Assembly: GCA_903834675.1 (NCBI GenBank)
Contig: CAILKC010000474.1
Location: 1-25,950 of the forward strand
DNA: 25,950 nt
From: an uncultured Victivallales bacterium
GTDB taxonomy: Bacteria; Verrucomicrobiota; Lentisphaeria; Oligosphaerales; JAFGRS01
Direction: 5' to 3'
Positions 1 to 7,205 of this stretch are shown here, piece by piece. Numbering within the stretch: the stretch's first letter is position 1; every line of letters begins with the position of its first letter. The position numbers and the translations under genes were made by a program. Below the pieces are notes generated by a model that was given only the letters and a program-made list of their open reading frames with translations, searched no databases and had not been told where the DNA came from.

Positions 1-2
1 AA

Positions 3-98
3 CAGGGGGGCGGCGCAGCAGACGGCTGGACTCCCGCTTCCCGTCAAGCCGCCGACGCCCTCACCGTCGCCCGGTTCGAGAACGCCATATTTGCATAG
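3..98 (+). CDS. C-terminal end of a gene entering from the left edge
   Basis: An open frame runs from the window edge to a TAG at 96-98 and reads about 31 residues ending in ADALTVARFENAIFA. Codons are mostly G/C at the third position, as in the confident genes here. No family can be named from so short a piece and the start lies outside the window. It could also be chance open frame in GC-rich DNA. From here to 371 I see only a short direct duplication (CGGACGAAGGG twice, about 246-269) and no supported gene. Confidence 0.25.
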   Translation, partial: QGGGAADGWTPASRQAADALTVARFENAIFA

Positions 99-371
99 CC
101 CAGATGGCCCCCCGTGGCCTGGAGTAAGACCAGGGGCTCCGCGCCGCAACGGGACGCGAGCGCAGGCACCATGCCAGCCTGCTTGGTTTCCGCTTCCGCT
201 GAGGACACTGTCCAATAAACAGGCCACGTAAAATGCTTGCCACGGCGGACGAAGGGCGGACGAAGGGCGGAATGGGAAGCGCCTGGTGTCATAGGAGGTT
301 GCCGCAAGTCTCATACAAGCCGAGCCCCCGGCCGCGGCCGGACATACCGAAGACGTGGTCTCCAGGCCACG

Positions 372-512
372 TCACTTCGACCAGACGCTGATCCCCGTGG
401 CGCCGGGGTAGCGCGCCTTGATGGCCTCCCGAGCCCCGGAGGAACTGCTGCACGTGACGTGCTCTTCGTAGCGGGAACCCTTGAAGTAGAAGGTGACGCG
501 ATAGGTGTTCAT
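372..512 (-). CDS. Small conserved-looking 46-aa protein
   Basis: The minus strand reads ATG at 512 to TGA at 372, giving 46 residues. It begins MNTYRVTFYFKGSRYEEHVT, continues with CSSSSGAREAIKARYPGA and ends TGISVWSK. AAGGAA lies about 8 bases before the ATG. The layout is a beta-strand pair, a helix (SGAREAIKARYPGA) and a last strand, which looks like a complete tiny alpha/beta protein. Short proteins of this general form, with an alternating YRVTF opening and a central ARYPGA-like helix, are known as uncharacterised small proteins in bacteria. I cannot give a function. It stands alone, divergent from the methyltransferase scrap to its right. The ribosome site, codon bias and sensible fold make it likely real despite its size. 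Confidence 0.6.
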   Translation of the reverse strand: MNTYRVTFYFKGSRYEEHVTCSSSSGAREAIKARYPGATGISVWSK

Positions 513-700
513 CGGCGTGTTCCTTTCGTTGGCTGGGTAGTACTTCCTGCTGGGCCGGCCGACTGCCGGTCTCGCTCGACACTACCCCTATGGGCGAGGC
601 TCTTGCAGACGTGACCATACCGGACCGTTTTTCCGGGCTGCCCACGCCAGGAAGCGGCAGCGCCCCGTGGGGTGGCGGGGCGCGCCAGCCGCTGACCCTC

Positions 701-862
701 ATGTACTCCCATACCGTGCTCGATCCCTTCGCGGGGACCGGCACCACCCTGCTAGAGGCCGCCGCCCTCGACCGCGCCTGCGTCGGGATCGAGTGCCGCG
801 ACGCGGCCGTAGCGCTGATCCGGGCGGCGCTCCCCGACCTGCAGATTCTGCGGTTCGAGTAG
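701..862 (+). pseudogene. C-terminal fragment of a DNA methyltransferase
   Basis: The frame reads VLDPFAGTGTTLLEAAALD, followed by RACVGIE, and ends at TAG 862. DPFxGxGTT followed by a GIE segment is motif I plus the next strand of N4/N6 DNA methyltransferases (S-adenosylmethionine binding). In the beta-class order these lie near the C-terminus. Everything upstream, including the catalytic (D/N/S)PPY motif, is missing: the open frame before 701 does not resemble the family. The fragment has no credible start or ribosome site, so it is most likely a relic of a restriction-modification or orphan methylase gene. Its presence beside other defence-like genes fits an island that has gained and lost such systems. 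Confidence 0.55.
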
Positions 863-962
863 GTCTGCCGCTGTCACGCGCCGAGCGTTCCCCCACACAC
901 AGGTAGGGCACGGACGCGCTCTACCGTTCTCAGACTCCCGCTCGCTGACAGAAGGGACACGC

Positions 963-1781
963 ATGCAGACTTACATGGCCAGCATCGCCCGCTACCCGCT
1001 CATCACCAAGGATCGGGAGGCGGCACTGGCTCGGCGCATCGCCGCCGGCGATGAGGGGGCACGCGATGAACTGATCTGCGCCAACTTGCGGTTGGTCGTC
1101 AAGATCGCCCACGATTACAGAGGGCGTGGACTGCCGCTGGAGGATCTCGTCTCAGAGGGAAACAGCGGCCTGGCACGGGCCGCGGACCGCTTCGACCCAG
1201 CCAAGGGCGCCAAGTTCAGCACCTACGCATCCTGGTGGATCAAGCAATCGATGCGCCGCGCCCTGGCCAATCAGTCCCGCACCATCCGCGTACCGCTGCA
1301 GGCGCAGAGCAAGATGGCGCTGATTCGCCGGACGGAAGACGCATACTCCCAGGAAGGCGCTGGCGTCCCCACGGATGCGGAACTGGCCGCTCGTAGCGGC
1401 CTCAGCGAACAGACCGTCTCGATGCTGCGCACATCGTACGTCCGCCTGGTCTCCCTGGACGCCCCGTTGAGTGAGGGGAACGACAGGCGGGGTGCCGATC
1501 TCATCGCCGATCCGCAGGCTCCGGACCCGGCGCAAGGGATGAAGGAACGCGAGGCGCGCGCCTGGCTCGGCGCCTCGCTTCGCCGGCTACCCGAACGGGA
1601 GCGCTGCGTCATCGCCTACCGTTTCGGCCTGGCCGGCAGGAAACCACAGACACTCGACCAGCTCAGTCGGACGATCGGACTTACCCGCGAACGCGTCCGG
1701 CAGATTCAGAACGAAGCCCTCGGCACGCTGCGCGGCCTGTTGACTGCCGGCGAGGATGCCGAAGCGCGCCTCAGCGCGTAG
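963..1781 (+). CDS. RNA polymerase sigma factor, sigma-70 family (RpoD-like, group 2)
   Basis: A 272-residue sigma-70 factor directing RNA polymerase to promoters. Region 2 spans about residues 33-110: the core-binding part reads DELICANLRLVVKIAHDYRGR and DLVSEGNSGLARAADRFDP; the -10 melting/recognition part is FSTYASWWIKQSMRRALANQ followed by SRTIRVP. Region 3 is about 112-190. Region 4 is about 205-262, with the -35 helix-turn-helix TLDQLSRTIGLTRERVRQIQ. Region 1.1 is absent and the protein is much shorter than a primary RpoD, so it is an alternative (group 2-like) factor. Region 2.2 reads EGNSGLARA where EGNIGLMRA is usual, a mild divergence. GAAGG lies 8 bases before the ATG. It is unlinked to housekeeping genes here and may serve the accessory genes, which is untested. 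Confidence 0.95.
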   Translation: MQTYMASIARYPLITKDREAALARRIAAGDEGARDELICANLRLVVKIAHDYRGRGLPLEDLVSEGNSGLARAADRFDPAKGAKFSTYASWWIKQSMRRALANQSRTIRVPLQAQSKMALIRRTEDAYSQEGAGVPTDAELAARSGLSEQTVSMLRTSYVRLVSLDAPLSEGNDRRGADLIADPQAPDPAQGMKEREARAWLGASLRRLPERERCVIAYRFGLAGRKPQTLDQLSRTIGLTRERVRQIQNEALGTLRGLLTAGEDAEARLSA

Positions 1782-1789
1782 ACCCGCAG

Positions 1790-1805
1790 CGCCCGCGTCC
1801 GGGCG
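1790..1805 (+). terminator. GC hairpin just after the sigma gene
   Basis: CGCCCG (1790-1795) and CGGGCG (1800-1805) form a 6-bp stem with a CGTC loop, 8 bases past the sigma stop codon. There is no T tract, so it is only a possible weak or Rho-assisted terminator. The rest of 1806-1988 shows nothing supported. Confidence 0.25.
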
Positions 1806-1999
1806 AGCGGTCGGCCGGTAGGTCGGGGGATAACGGAGACACTGAGCCTGACAGAGTCCCTGAGCATGTCGAACGGGCCGAATGGGCCACTGCCCGACCG
1901 CGCCCTCGGGGTCATGCACTACGGCGTGGAGAATGGAATCCCTAACACAGATGAGGCGCGTAGGGCTCGTGCAGAGGTCTTTGGCACAGGAGAATGGCA

Positions 2000-2230
2000 A
2001 TGAATAGGCAATTCACTGATAAAGACAATCTCCTGAACATGGCTGCCTGCGGGGTAGTTTTCGTCATGTTCATTTATGGGATTGTAGTCATCGTTCAACT
2101 ATGCACTGCCATATATCAGTGGTGCTTTCCCGAAAAGCCGTATGTAGACCCTGATCCATACAGAACAAGATATCTGTCGGCAGAGGAAAAAAGGATCCTG
2201 GTGAAATACGGATTGAGGCCACGGCAGTAG
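2000..2230 (+). CDS. Short single-pass membrane protein, function unknown
   Basis: A 76-residue protein. I choose the ATG at 2000 because AGGAG (1989-1993) sits six bases before it; the in-frame ATG at 1994 touches that site. A hydrophobic stretch at about residues 13-38 (MAACGVVFVMFIYGIVVIVQ onward) is a membrane helix. The remaining 35 residues are polar and charged (YLSAEEKRILVKYGLRPRQ at the end) and probably cytoplasmic. Its base composition is close to 45% GC, far below its neighbours, suggesting recent acquisition. It ends 16 bases before the next gene, which has its own AAGGAG site, so the two probably form an operon. I do not recognise a family; a membrane partner or holin-like effector for the downstream protein is possible but unproven. 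Confidence 0.7.
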   Translation: MNRQFTDKDNLLNMAACGVVFVMFIYGIVVIVQLCTAIYQWCFPEKPYVDPDPYRTRYLSAEEKRILVKYGLRPRQ

Positions 2231-2246
2231 ATAAGGAGAAACACCG

Positions 2247-2900
2247 ATGCCACTGACCAACCCCTATCGCGACGGTAGCTCGTACCACGTGCTCTTCCAG
2301 ACGCTCATGGACGCCGATGGCGTCACGGAAGAGCATTTGAGGCACGCCGTCTGCAAGTCCATTCACAAGGCCGAGTACCTGGCCGGGAACGACGTGAAGG
2401 TGGTGCTGTCGCCGCGCCGGGAGCTGCACGGGCGGATGGCGGACGTCCGCGGCAGCTACGCGGCCCAGGGACACCTCTACTACGCGGAACAGGACGCCGC
2501 AGGCATCTGGCGGGTGTTCCCATGCGTCCCCCCCATGAGCAAGCGTGAGCGCGAGGCGCCGGGCGACGGCCCCAGGACACTCCGCCAGCGCGGCTGTGAC
2601 GTCGCAGTCGGCGACTACCGGTTCTACGCCCGCAGTGTCCCGGAGCTCTTCGAGAGGACGCTCTCCTATCTGCAGGAGAACGGTCATCTCGACCGCTTGC
2701 CGGAGGGGACCTTGCCGTTCCCACGCGGCAAGAAGCGCTACCTCATCGCGTGCGAGCCGAGGCACCGGGATGGGGACGACTTCACCAGCCCCGTCCGAGT
2801 CGGCAGCTACGTCATGGAGGCACACCGGGACTACGACAACGCCTGCAGCCAGCTGGCGGAATTCCTCGCGGTCTGCGGCGTCGCATTCAACGCATCATGA
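2247..2900 (+). CDS. Unrecognised domain family, free copy A (217 aa)
   Basis: A soluble 217-residue protein with AAGGAG about 8 bases before the ATG. It is the first of three homologues in this window (others: 8745-9413 and the C-terminus of the gene at 10113). Shared signatures in order: LTNPYRDGSSYH and FQTL.DADGVT at the N-terminus; VVLSPR at about 52-57; a central ADVRGSYAAQGHLYYAEQD.. then WRVFP at about 66-92; a variable basic linker (about 95-112); then a second half with RGCDVAVGDYRFYARSVPEL, GHLDRLPEGTLPF, KRYLIA and finally QLAEFLAVCGV.F. The repeated plan (strand-rich N half, linker, strand/helix C half) suggests two subdomains. I know no named family for it and do not assign chemistry. 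The small membrane protein precedes it by 16 bases. Confidence 0.85.
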   Translation: MPLTNPYRDGSSYHVLFQTLMDADGVTEEHLRHAVCKSIHKAEYLAGNDVKVVLSPRRELHGRMADVRGSYAAQGHLYYAEQDAAGIWRVFPCVPPMSKREREAPGDGPRTLRQRGCDVAVGDYRFYARSVPELFERTLSYLQENGHLDRLPEGTLPFPRGKKRYLIACEPRHRDGDDFTSPVRVGSYVMEAHRDYDNACSQLAEFLAVCGVAFNAS

Positions 2901-3047
2901 GAAGGGTGACACCGCGATTCGGGCTGACGCAGCCGAGACCGCGGGGGTGCCCACTGGATCCACCTGGCCGCGGCGCAGGAAGGTCGGCCCCCGAGGACCC
3001 CGAGGGGAGAGGTCGGGCCGGCAGCCCTGTGATCTGCCCCCATGGCC

Positions 3048-4433
3048 TCAGCGTAACCGGGCGAGCACCGCCTCAGCACCGATCAGTTCGACGCCGTTCA
3101 CGGGCGCGACGCGGTCGTCAGCATGGAAGATCACCGGCACCAGGCGCCGCCCGGCCGCCCCGGGGAACTGCCGGATCTTCGCCAGAAGTCTGGCCGCAAT
3201 GGCCTGTTCTTGGCCGCGGATGGCCAGCTTGACCTCGCCCACCAGCAGGGCGGTGCCGTCCAGGCTGGTCGCCACCACATCCAACTCCAGCGCTTTGCGG
3301 TCCAGTCCGGGGCCCCACCAGCGCGACGGTTTCCCCCAAATCTGTCCGGCTACGTCGTTACCCGTCACCGCCTGGCGGCAGAGACATTCCCAGATGCCGC
3401 CGACATGCTGCCCCCAGCCCAGGCGAACCGCTTCGCATACTGGCTCCAGGCGACGGGCTTCCAACACCGAGCGGTTCGGCTCGACAAAGCGGTACCAGAA
3501 CGCCAGGAAGGGGTCAGCGATCCGGTAGAGCGAGCGCTTGCTGTCGCGCTCTGCGACCCCCCACGGCGTCTCCCGCACGATCAACCCGAGGTCCGCCAGC
3601 ACATGCAGCGGCCGCGAGAGCGCGGTGGCCGGCTTGCCCAGGCGCGCCGCCAACTCCGAGACGCGCTGGCAGCCCTGGCCGACCAGTGACAGCAGGGAGT
3701 TGGCCTGGACGCTGTCGCGCAGGTCATCGGCCAGCAGCCGTTCCGGCTCCTGGTACAAGACGCCCAGCGGGTCCAGCACCAGCGCTCGCATTGCCTCCCA
3801 CGTGTCCGCAAAGGGCTGCGCCAGCTCCCAGTAGCGCGGGATGCCGCCCCAGAGCGCATAGGCATCCAGGACCTGGCGCGCTGAGGTCAGCCCCAGTGCC
3901 TCGCCCAGCCAGGCTGCCCCCAGTGGCCGGAGGCGCAGGATCTCCCGCGCGCGTCCATAGAGCGGGGCATCGGTAGCCAGCACCAGCCCATGCATCATCC
4001 GTTGCGACGAACCGCAGACCACCAGATGCACCGGCTTGGCGCCGCCGCCGTCCAGGCTCTTCTGCAGCAGTCCAGGCAACTCGGGGCTGGTCGCCACCAG
4101 AAACGGAAACTCGTCCAACGCCAGGACCGTGCCTGGCGGGGCGTCGGCCCGCCAGCGCGCCAGCAGCGCCTCCCAGTCTGGGTACTGCACGCGGTCGAAA
4201 CCCGGCAGCAGGACGGCAAGCACCGTGGCCAGCGCCCGGCGCTGGATGGCCGCCTCGCGCAGGTCGCTGCAGTAGTATCCGCCCGCGGCCTGCGCCCCCA
4301 GCGCCTCCAGCAGTAGGCGCGACTTCCCCGTGCGCCGACGGCCGTAGACGCAGGCGAACGTGCCCGTCTCCGCCGCAAACGCCCGCCGCAGCCGCGTCAC
4401 CTCCTCCTGGCGATCCAGAAACGGCAGTGCCAT
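3048..4433 (-). CDS. ATPase with C-terminal PD-(D/E)XK-like domain (archaeal-type ATPase/DUF234 family)
   Basis: A 461-residue P-loop ATPase. Start is ATG 4433, with GGAGG five bases upstream; the longer frame to 4445 would need a TTG overlapping that site. Walker A is GRRRTGKS (31-38) and Walker B is LALDEF (104-109). About 220-300 is a winged-helix-like region (VSELAARLGKPATALSRPL). The C-terminal third has the DUF234-type arrangement ELDVVA (383-388) and VGEVK (398-402), matching the E/D...ExK core of PD-(D/E)XK nuclease folds. Family members are widespread, poorly characterised AAA+-like NTPases often found in mobile or defence regions. The gene is convergent with the 2247 gene. It could be a standalone NTP-dependent nuclease or regulator; the fold call is firm, the role is not. 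Confidence 0.85.
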   Translation of the reverse strand: MALPFLDRQEEVTRLRRAFAAETGTFACVYGRRRTGKSRLLLEALGAQAAGGYYCSDLREAAIQRRALATVLAVLLPGFDRVQYPDWEALLARWRADAPPGTVLALDEFPFLVATSPELPGLLQKSLDGGGAKPVHLVVCGSSQRMMHGLVLATDAPLYGRAREILRLRPLGAAWLGEALGLTSARQVLDAYALWGGIPRYWELAQPFADTWEAMRALVLDPLGVLYQEPERLLADDLRDSVQANSLLSLVGQGCQRVSELAARLGKPATALSRPLHVLADLGLIVRETPWGVAERDSKRSLYRIADPFLAFWYRFVEPNRSVLEARRLEPVCEAVRLGWGQHVGGIWECLCRQAVTGNDVAGQIWGKPSRWWGPGLDRKALELDVVATSLDGTALLVGEVKLAIRGQEQAIAARLLAKIRQFPGAAGRRLVPVIFHADDRVAPVNGVELIGAEAVLARLR

Positions 4434-4461
4434 ACCGGCCTCCAAAGATTATACCGTCAGC

Positions 4462-4486
4462 GTATTATGTTGCAGATGTATAATAC
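4462..4486. promoter_or_regulatory. AT-rich inverted repeat upstream of the ATPase gene
   Basis: GTATTAT (4462-4468) and ATAATAC (4480-4486) are perfect 7-bp inverted arms around an 11-base spacer, in a short AT-rich island within very GC-rich DNA. It lies 29 bases upstream of the ATPase ATG (minus strand). A TATAAT on the minus strand (4448-4453) is too close to the ATG unless the mRNA is leaderless; TATTAT within the right arm would give a leader of about 40 bases. No clear -35 box. A promoter/operator is the simplest reading. Confidence 0.35.
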
Positions 4487-4560
4487 TCCAAAAGCGGCGG
4501 CGCCGCAAACCCGTCTCGGCGTCGCCCCCGAGCGCCAGGCCGGCGGCCACCGCTCCTCCA

Positions 4561-4772
4561 GGCGCGGTTCCCCTGGAGGGCGAGTGGCCTCGCGAGCCGC
4601 CGCGCGCCCCCAGACGCGGTTCCCCTCCTGTGAAACACGAAGCTCGCGGGGTGCAGAGCCCCCGTGGACGCTCGCGCTCCAGTGGCGGTCCGCTGTTTCG
4701 TCCTGACATGATCGGGCGGCACTGCGCCCGCTTGGTGCTGGAGGGCGAGTGGCCTCGCGAGCCGCCGCGACC
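4561..4772 (+). repeat. Two partial copies of a dispersed GC-rich repeat
   Basis: A module with CTGGAGGGCGAGTGGCCTCG, followed by CGAGCCGCCGCG, occurs at about 4573-4604 and again at about 4739-4769. The first copy is preceded by GGCGCGGTTCCC and followed by a second CAGACGCGGTTCCCC. The same words make up the tandem array at 6949-7148. No open frame in 4434-4819 looks like a real gene: the apparent frames simply read through these repeats. Confidence 0.7.
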
Positions 4773-4819
4773 AGCGGGAGCGGGTCCCATGGCAGCGGCG
4801 CGATGGCCGCCTGCCCCCA

Positions 4820-5650
4820 TCAGCCGGCAACCGCGGCCCGCAGTCGGGACACGGTCCGCTCGACCATCGCGGCGTTCAGCTCAAGGCCATGGGCTCGGCC
4901 AATGTCAACAGCTTCGAGGACTCCCGGCGCGCTCTCGTGGCCGAACTGGTGTTCGAGTTGCCCAGCGGCATCATGGTACCACTTCCGGACGATAGCCGCG
5001 CGCAGTCCGACCGCCTCCTGCGCCATACGCTCCATCGCGTTTCGGAAGACCAACGCGACGTCGTAAATGTAGTAGGAATCCTTGTCACGTTTCTCCTGGC
5101 CGCGGCGTTGCCGACGAACCAGGCACTTCTGCAGCACGTAGGAGACGGGATTGGGGATGGAGATCGGCAGAGTCTCGGTTACGTCCAGGCCGGGTATCTG
5201 GGCGAGATCGACTGACCATGGGTTCACCAGGAGCATATCGACGTAATCGAGCCCTTCGGCCGTCGTGCCCGGCTGTATCTCCACCAAGGCCGGACGGCGA
5301 AGCCGGGTTTCCTTCGGCAGGCCCGTGAGGGGGCAGAGTATCTCGATGGACTCGTTGCTCTCTGGGGTAAGCCGGTACTTGTTTGCCGGCCGATCAGAGG
5401 GTACGGCGACCAGTCCAAGGCGAGTCAGTTGGTCGTGCAGCGTTGGTACCTTGGGAAGTCCGCGGACAGACGCGACAAGGTCCGCGTCCAGAGTCAGCAG
5501 CGGCCTGGGGGATGGGTTTGCGCTGGCCGGATGGTGACGAAACAGGGCGCTCGCACTCCCGCCAACCAACACGACGCGCGGACCGTATGGAGCCACCGCC
5601 CGGGCCACCCGGACGAGGATATCGTCGAAAGCCGCACTAATCAGAGCCAT
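4820..5650 (-). CDS. Nucleotidyltransferase-fold protein, AbiEii-like toxin candidate
   Basis: A 276-residue protein. Start is ATG 5650, with GGAAGGA five bases upstream; a TTG at 5665 is a less likely alternative. VVLVGGSASALF (27-38) followed by LTLDADLV (52-59) matches the GG(S/A)...DxD core of DNA-polymerase-beta-type nucleotidyltransferases, with E103 (SIEILCP) a candidate third metal ligand. The middle and C-terminal parts (VSYVLQKCLVRRQRRGQEKRDKDSYYIYD) resemble AbiEii/AbiGii-type proteins, where a KDxxDIxx-like segment follows the core. It overlaps the upstream gene by 10 bases, so the two are translationally coupled. In known AbiE systems the nucleotidyltransferase toxin follows its DNA-binding antitoxin in this order. 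The fold is fairly sure; the toxin role is inferred from the pairing. Confidence 0.75.
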   Translation of the reverse strand: MALISAAFDDILVRVARAVAPYGPRVVLVGGSASALFRHHPASANPSPRPLLTLDADLVASVRGLPKVPTLHDQLTRLGLVAVPSDRPANKYRLTPESNESIEILCPLTGLPKETRLRRPALVEIQPGTTAEGLDYVDMLLVNPWSVDLAQIPGLDVTETLPISIPNPVSYVLQKCLVRRQRRGQEKRDKDSYYIYDVALVFRNAMERMAQEAVGLRAAIVRKWYHDAAGQLEHQFGHESAPGVLEAVDIGRAHGLELNAAMVERTVSRLRAAVAG

Positions 5651-6714
5651 CGTAGTCCTTCCCAATGCGGCGACAGGACCCGGTCAAAGACCTGCTGGGC
5701 CTGCTCTCTCCCGCGGGCGGGGTCGAAATAGAGATCGAGGTACACCTGGAGTACGTCGGCAAGCCGCAGGCCCTCGTGATCCACGCTCCCGCCGAAAACG
5801 GACTCCGTCGCCTGCGGGCAAACGAGGGAGAAGGTGTCTTTGCCAGTGCTGGACGCCACCAGGTCCAGGCGCTCCAGCGCCGCGTCAATCTTGCGGACAA
5901 ACACGCGGGCACTGTCCGCGGTGCTTCCCCCAAGGCCCAAGGCATGGGCCGCGAGATGTCCGCTGACAGCGACCCCGTCGCACCCCCGGAGGCGCCGCAC
6001 CACATCGTGGATGTTCTCGCCCGGGTAGAGTGACGACACCCGCAGCGCCGGGTCTGGGTGGTTGAACCGATGGTAGGCCCAGCACTCGACCAACTGTGGT
6101 ATCCGCTGCAGCCGCAGCCCCCCCGCAGCGCGCACCAGATAGCCTTCCGCTTCCGCCAGCGCGGCGAACCGCGAAGCCGAAGGCTGAGGCTTGCTGGACA
6201 GCTCAGCCAGGTGACTGATGCCCAACACCCCGCCACGTGACTGCGGCCCTCCCCAGTACTTCGGCTCCATGCCGTCCAGAAGCAGGATCTTCAGGAACCA
6301 CTGATGGTTCGGCGAGAACAGACTCCCGGCGTGCGCCTGAGGCTGGCCCAGGCCGCGCTGCGGTCGCACACGCGAAGCCCCCATGGTCGTGCACTGCCCG
6401 CCTGCATAGACAAAGCCCTTGCCACCCTCGTCGGCAATCACACACCTCAACTCGGGCAGAAAGCGCTTCGCGTACTCACCCACAACCGCCGCAGCGCTCG
6501 GCGAGAATCGCCGCAAGAGAACAGCCAGAGCCGACGGTGGCGACCCGGCGTCGGCCTTGCCGGCCCGCAGAATGAAATCCGCGAGCGCCCCGCGCAGGGC
6601 ATCCTGGCGATACGCCCCCATTGACAGGGCCACAACACCCGATGCCTTGACGTCCGGGAAGTGAACCAGGGCAAGCTCGACCAGGCGCTGTATCTTCTCT
6701 CTGTCTGCTCTCAT
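5641..6714 (-). CDS. AbiEi-like winged-helix regulator/antitoxin candidate
   Basis: A 357-residue protein. Start is ATG 6714, with AAGGA six bases upstream; the open frame extends a further 12 codons to 6750 without support. About residues 165-205 (GISHLAELSSKPQPSASRFA then ALAEAEGYLV) look like a winged helix-turn-helix in which KPQPSASRF is the recognition helix. The C-terminal half follows the AbiEi-type order: a VAVSGHLAAHALGL segment, strands, and near the end LRLADVLQVYLDLYFDPARG, close to the PLQTYLDL...GRG signature of AbiEi-family proteins. AbiEi antitoxins repress their own operon through inverted repeats, and a strong palindrome lies in the promoter here. The N-terminal 150 residues are unusual and unassigned. 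The family call is by eye and moderately sure. Confidence 0.6.
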   Translation of the reverse strand: MRADREKIQRLVELALVHFPDVKASGVVALSMGAYRQDALRGALADFILRAGKADAGSPPSALAVLLRRFSPSAAAVVGEYAKRFLPELRCVIADEGGKGFVYAGGQCTTMGASRVRPQRGLGQPQAHAGSLFSPNHQWFLKILLLDGMEPKYWGGPQSRGGVLGISHLAELSSKPQPSASRFAALAEAEGYLVRAAGGLRLQRIPQLVECWAYHRFNHPDPALRVSSLYPGENIHDVVRRLRGCDGVAVSGHLAAHALGLGGSTADSARVFVRKIDAALERLDLVASSTGKDTFSLVCPQATESVFGGSVDHEGLRLADVLQVYLDLYFDPARGREQAQQVFDRVLSPHWEGLRWL

Positions 6715-6797
6715 TCGCCGTCCTTGACCTTCACGGCCCGCCATCGCCATCCTGACTGCGGCAGCCGCCGAACCACAACCTCACTCGCCCTGACCTC

Positions 6798-6825
6798 AGT
6801 ATACTCGTGTTCACGAATATATCAA
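6798..6825 (-). promoter_or_regulatory. Promoter with embedded operator for the AbiE-like pair
   Basis: On the minus strand TTGATA (6825-6820) and TATACT (6803-6798) are separated by 16 bases, a good sigma-70 promoter with the start codon about 85 bases downstream. Between and across the boxes lies a 22-bp near-palindrome (6800-6821): arms TATACTCGTG and CACGAATATA match at 9 of 10 positions around a TT centre. A repressor bound here would block RNA polymerase, as expected for an autoregulated antitoxin. Confidence 0.6.
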
Positions 6826-6948
6826 TGCGCATGGATTTGCGGATGCAGTGCCTCCCAGGTTCCTGAAGGCAGTAGGCCAGTTTCATCCCCGACTCGCGCC
6901 ATGCCTCCGACCAGGAGACCGGATCCTGCGCATTGACCTGATCCTGGA

Positions 6949-7148
6949 AGAGCTCCTGCTGAGCCGCCGCGACCCCAGACGCGGTTCCCCTGGAGGGCGA
7001 AGCTCCTGCTGAGCCGCCGCGCGACCCCAGGCGCGCTTCCCCTGGAGCGAAGCTCCTGCTGAGCCGCCGCGACCCCAGACGCGGTTCCCCCGGAGGGCGA
7101 GTGGCCTCGCGAGCCGCCGCGCGACCTCAGGCGCGCTTCCCGTGGCAG
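6949..7148 (+). repeat. Tandem array of four 50-bp units
   Basis: Four units of 50 bp start at about 6949, 6999, 7049 and 7099. Units 1-3 begin AGCTCCTGCTGAGCCGCCGC; unit 4 begins GTGGCCTCGCGAGCCGCCGC. Their second halves alternate: units 1 and 3 carry CCCCAGACGCGGTTCCCC, units 2 and 4 carry TCAGGCGCGCTTCCC or its CCCAGG variant, so the array may be two 100-bp periods. Unit 4's opening is the word also present at 4583-4604 and 4748-4769. There are no unique spacers, so it is not CRISPR. Low-complexity reading frames through it are artefacts. Confidence 0.8.
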
Positions 7149-7205
7149 CCGAGTGGTGGCCGCCCGCCCACTGTGCCTGGAGGCACCTTTCGGCAGCGCC
7201 GGGGA

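Noticed and set aside
60..80. tRNA T-loop-like GGTTCGAG near the left edge
   Set aside because: No acceptor, D or anticodon stems can be drawn around it. The similar GGTTCGA at 19536 belongs to the group II intron domain V.
2545..3528. 327-aa plus-strand open frame across copy A and the ATPase
   Set aside because: It is Ser/Thr/Arg-rich, out of frame with copy A and antisense to the ATPase motifs.
4500..4820. Protein frames of 79-211 aa between the ATPase and nucleotidyltransferase genes
   Set aside because: Composition is dominated by P, R, A, S and G and the frames follow the dispersed repeats.
6949..7148. CRISPR array
   Set aside because: The 50-bp units abut each other with no unique spacers, and no cas genes are present.
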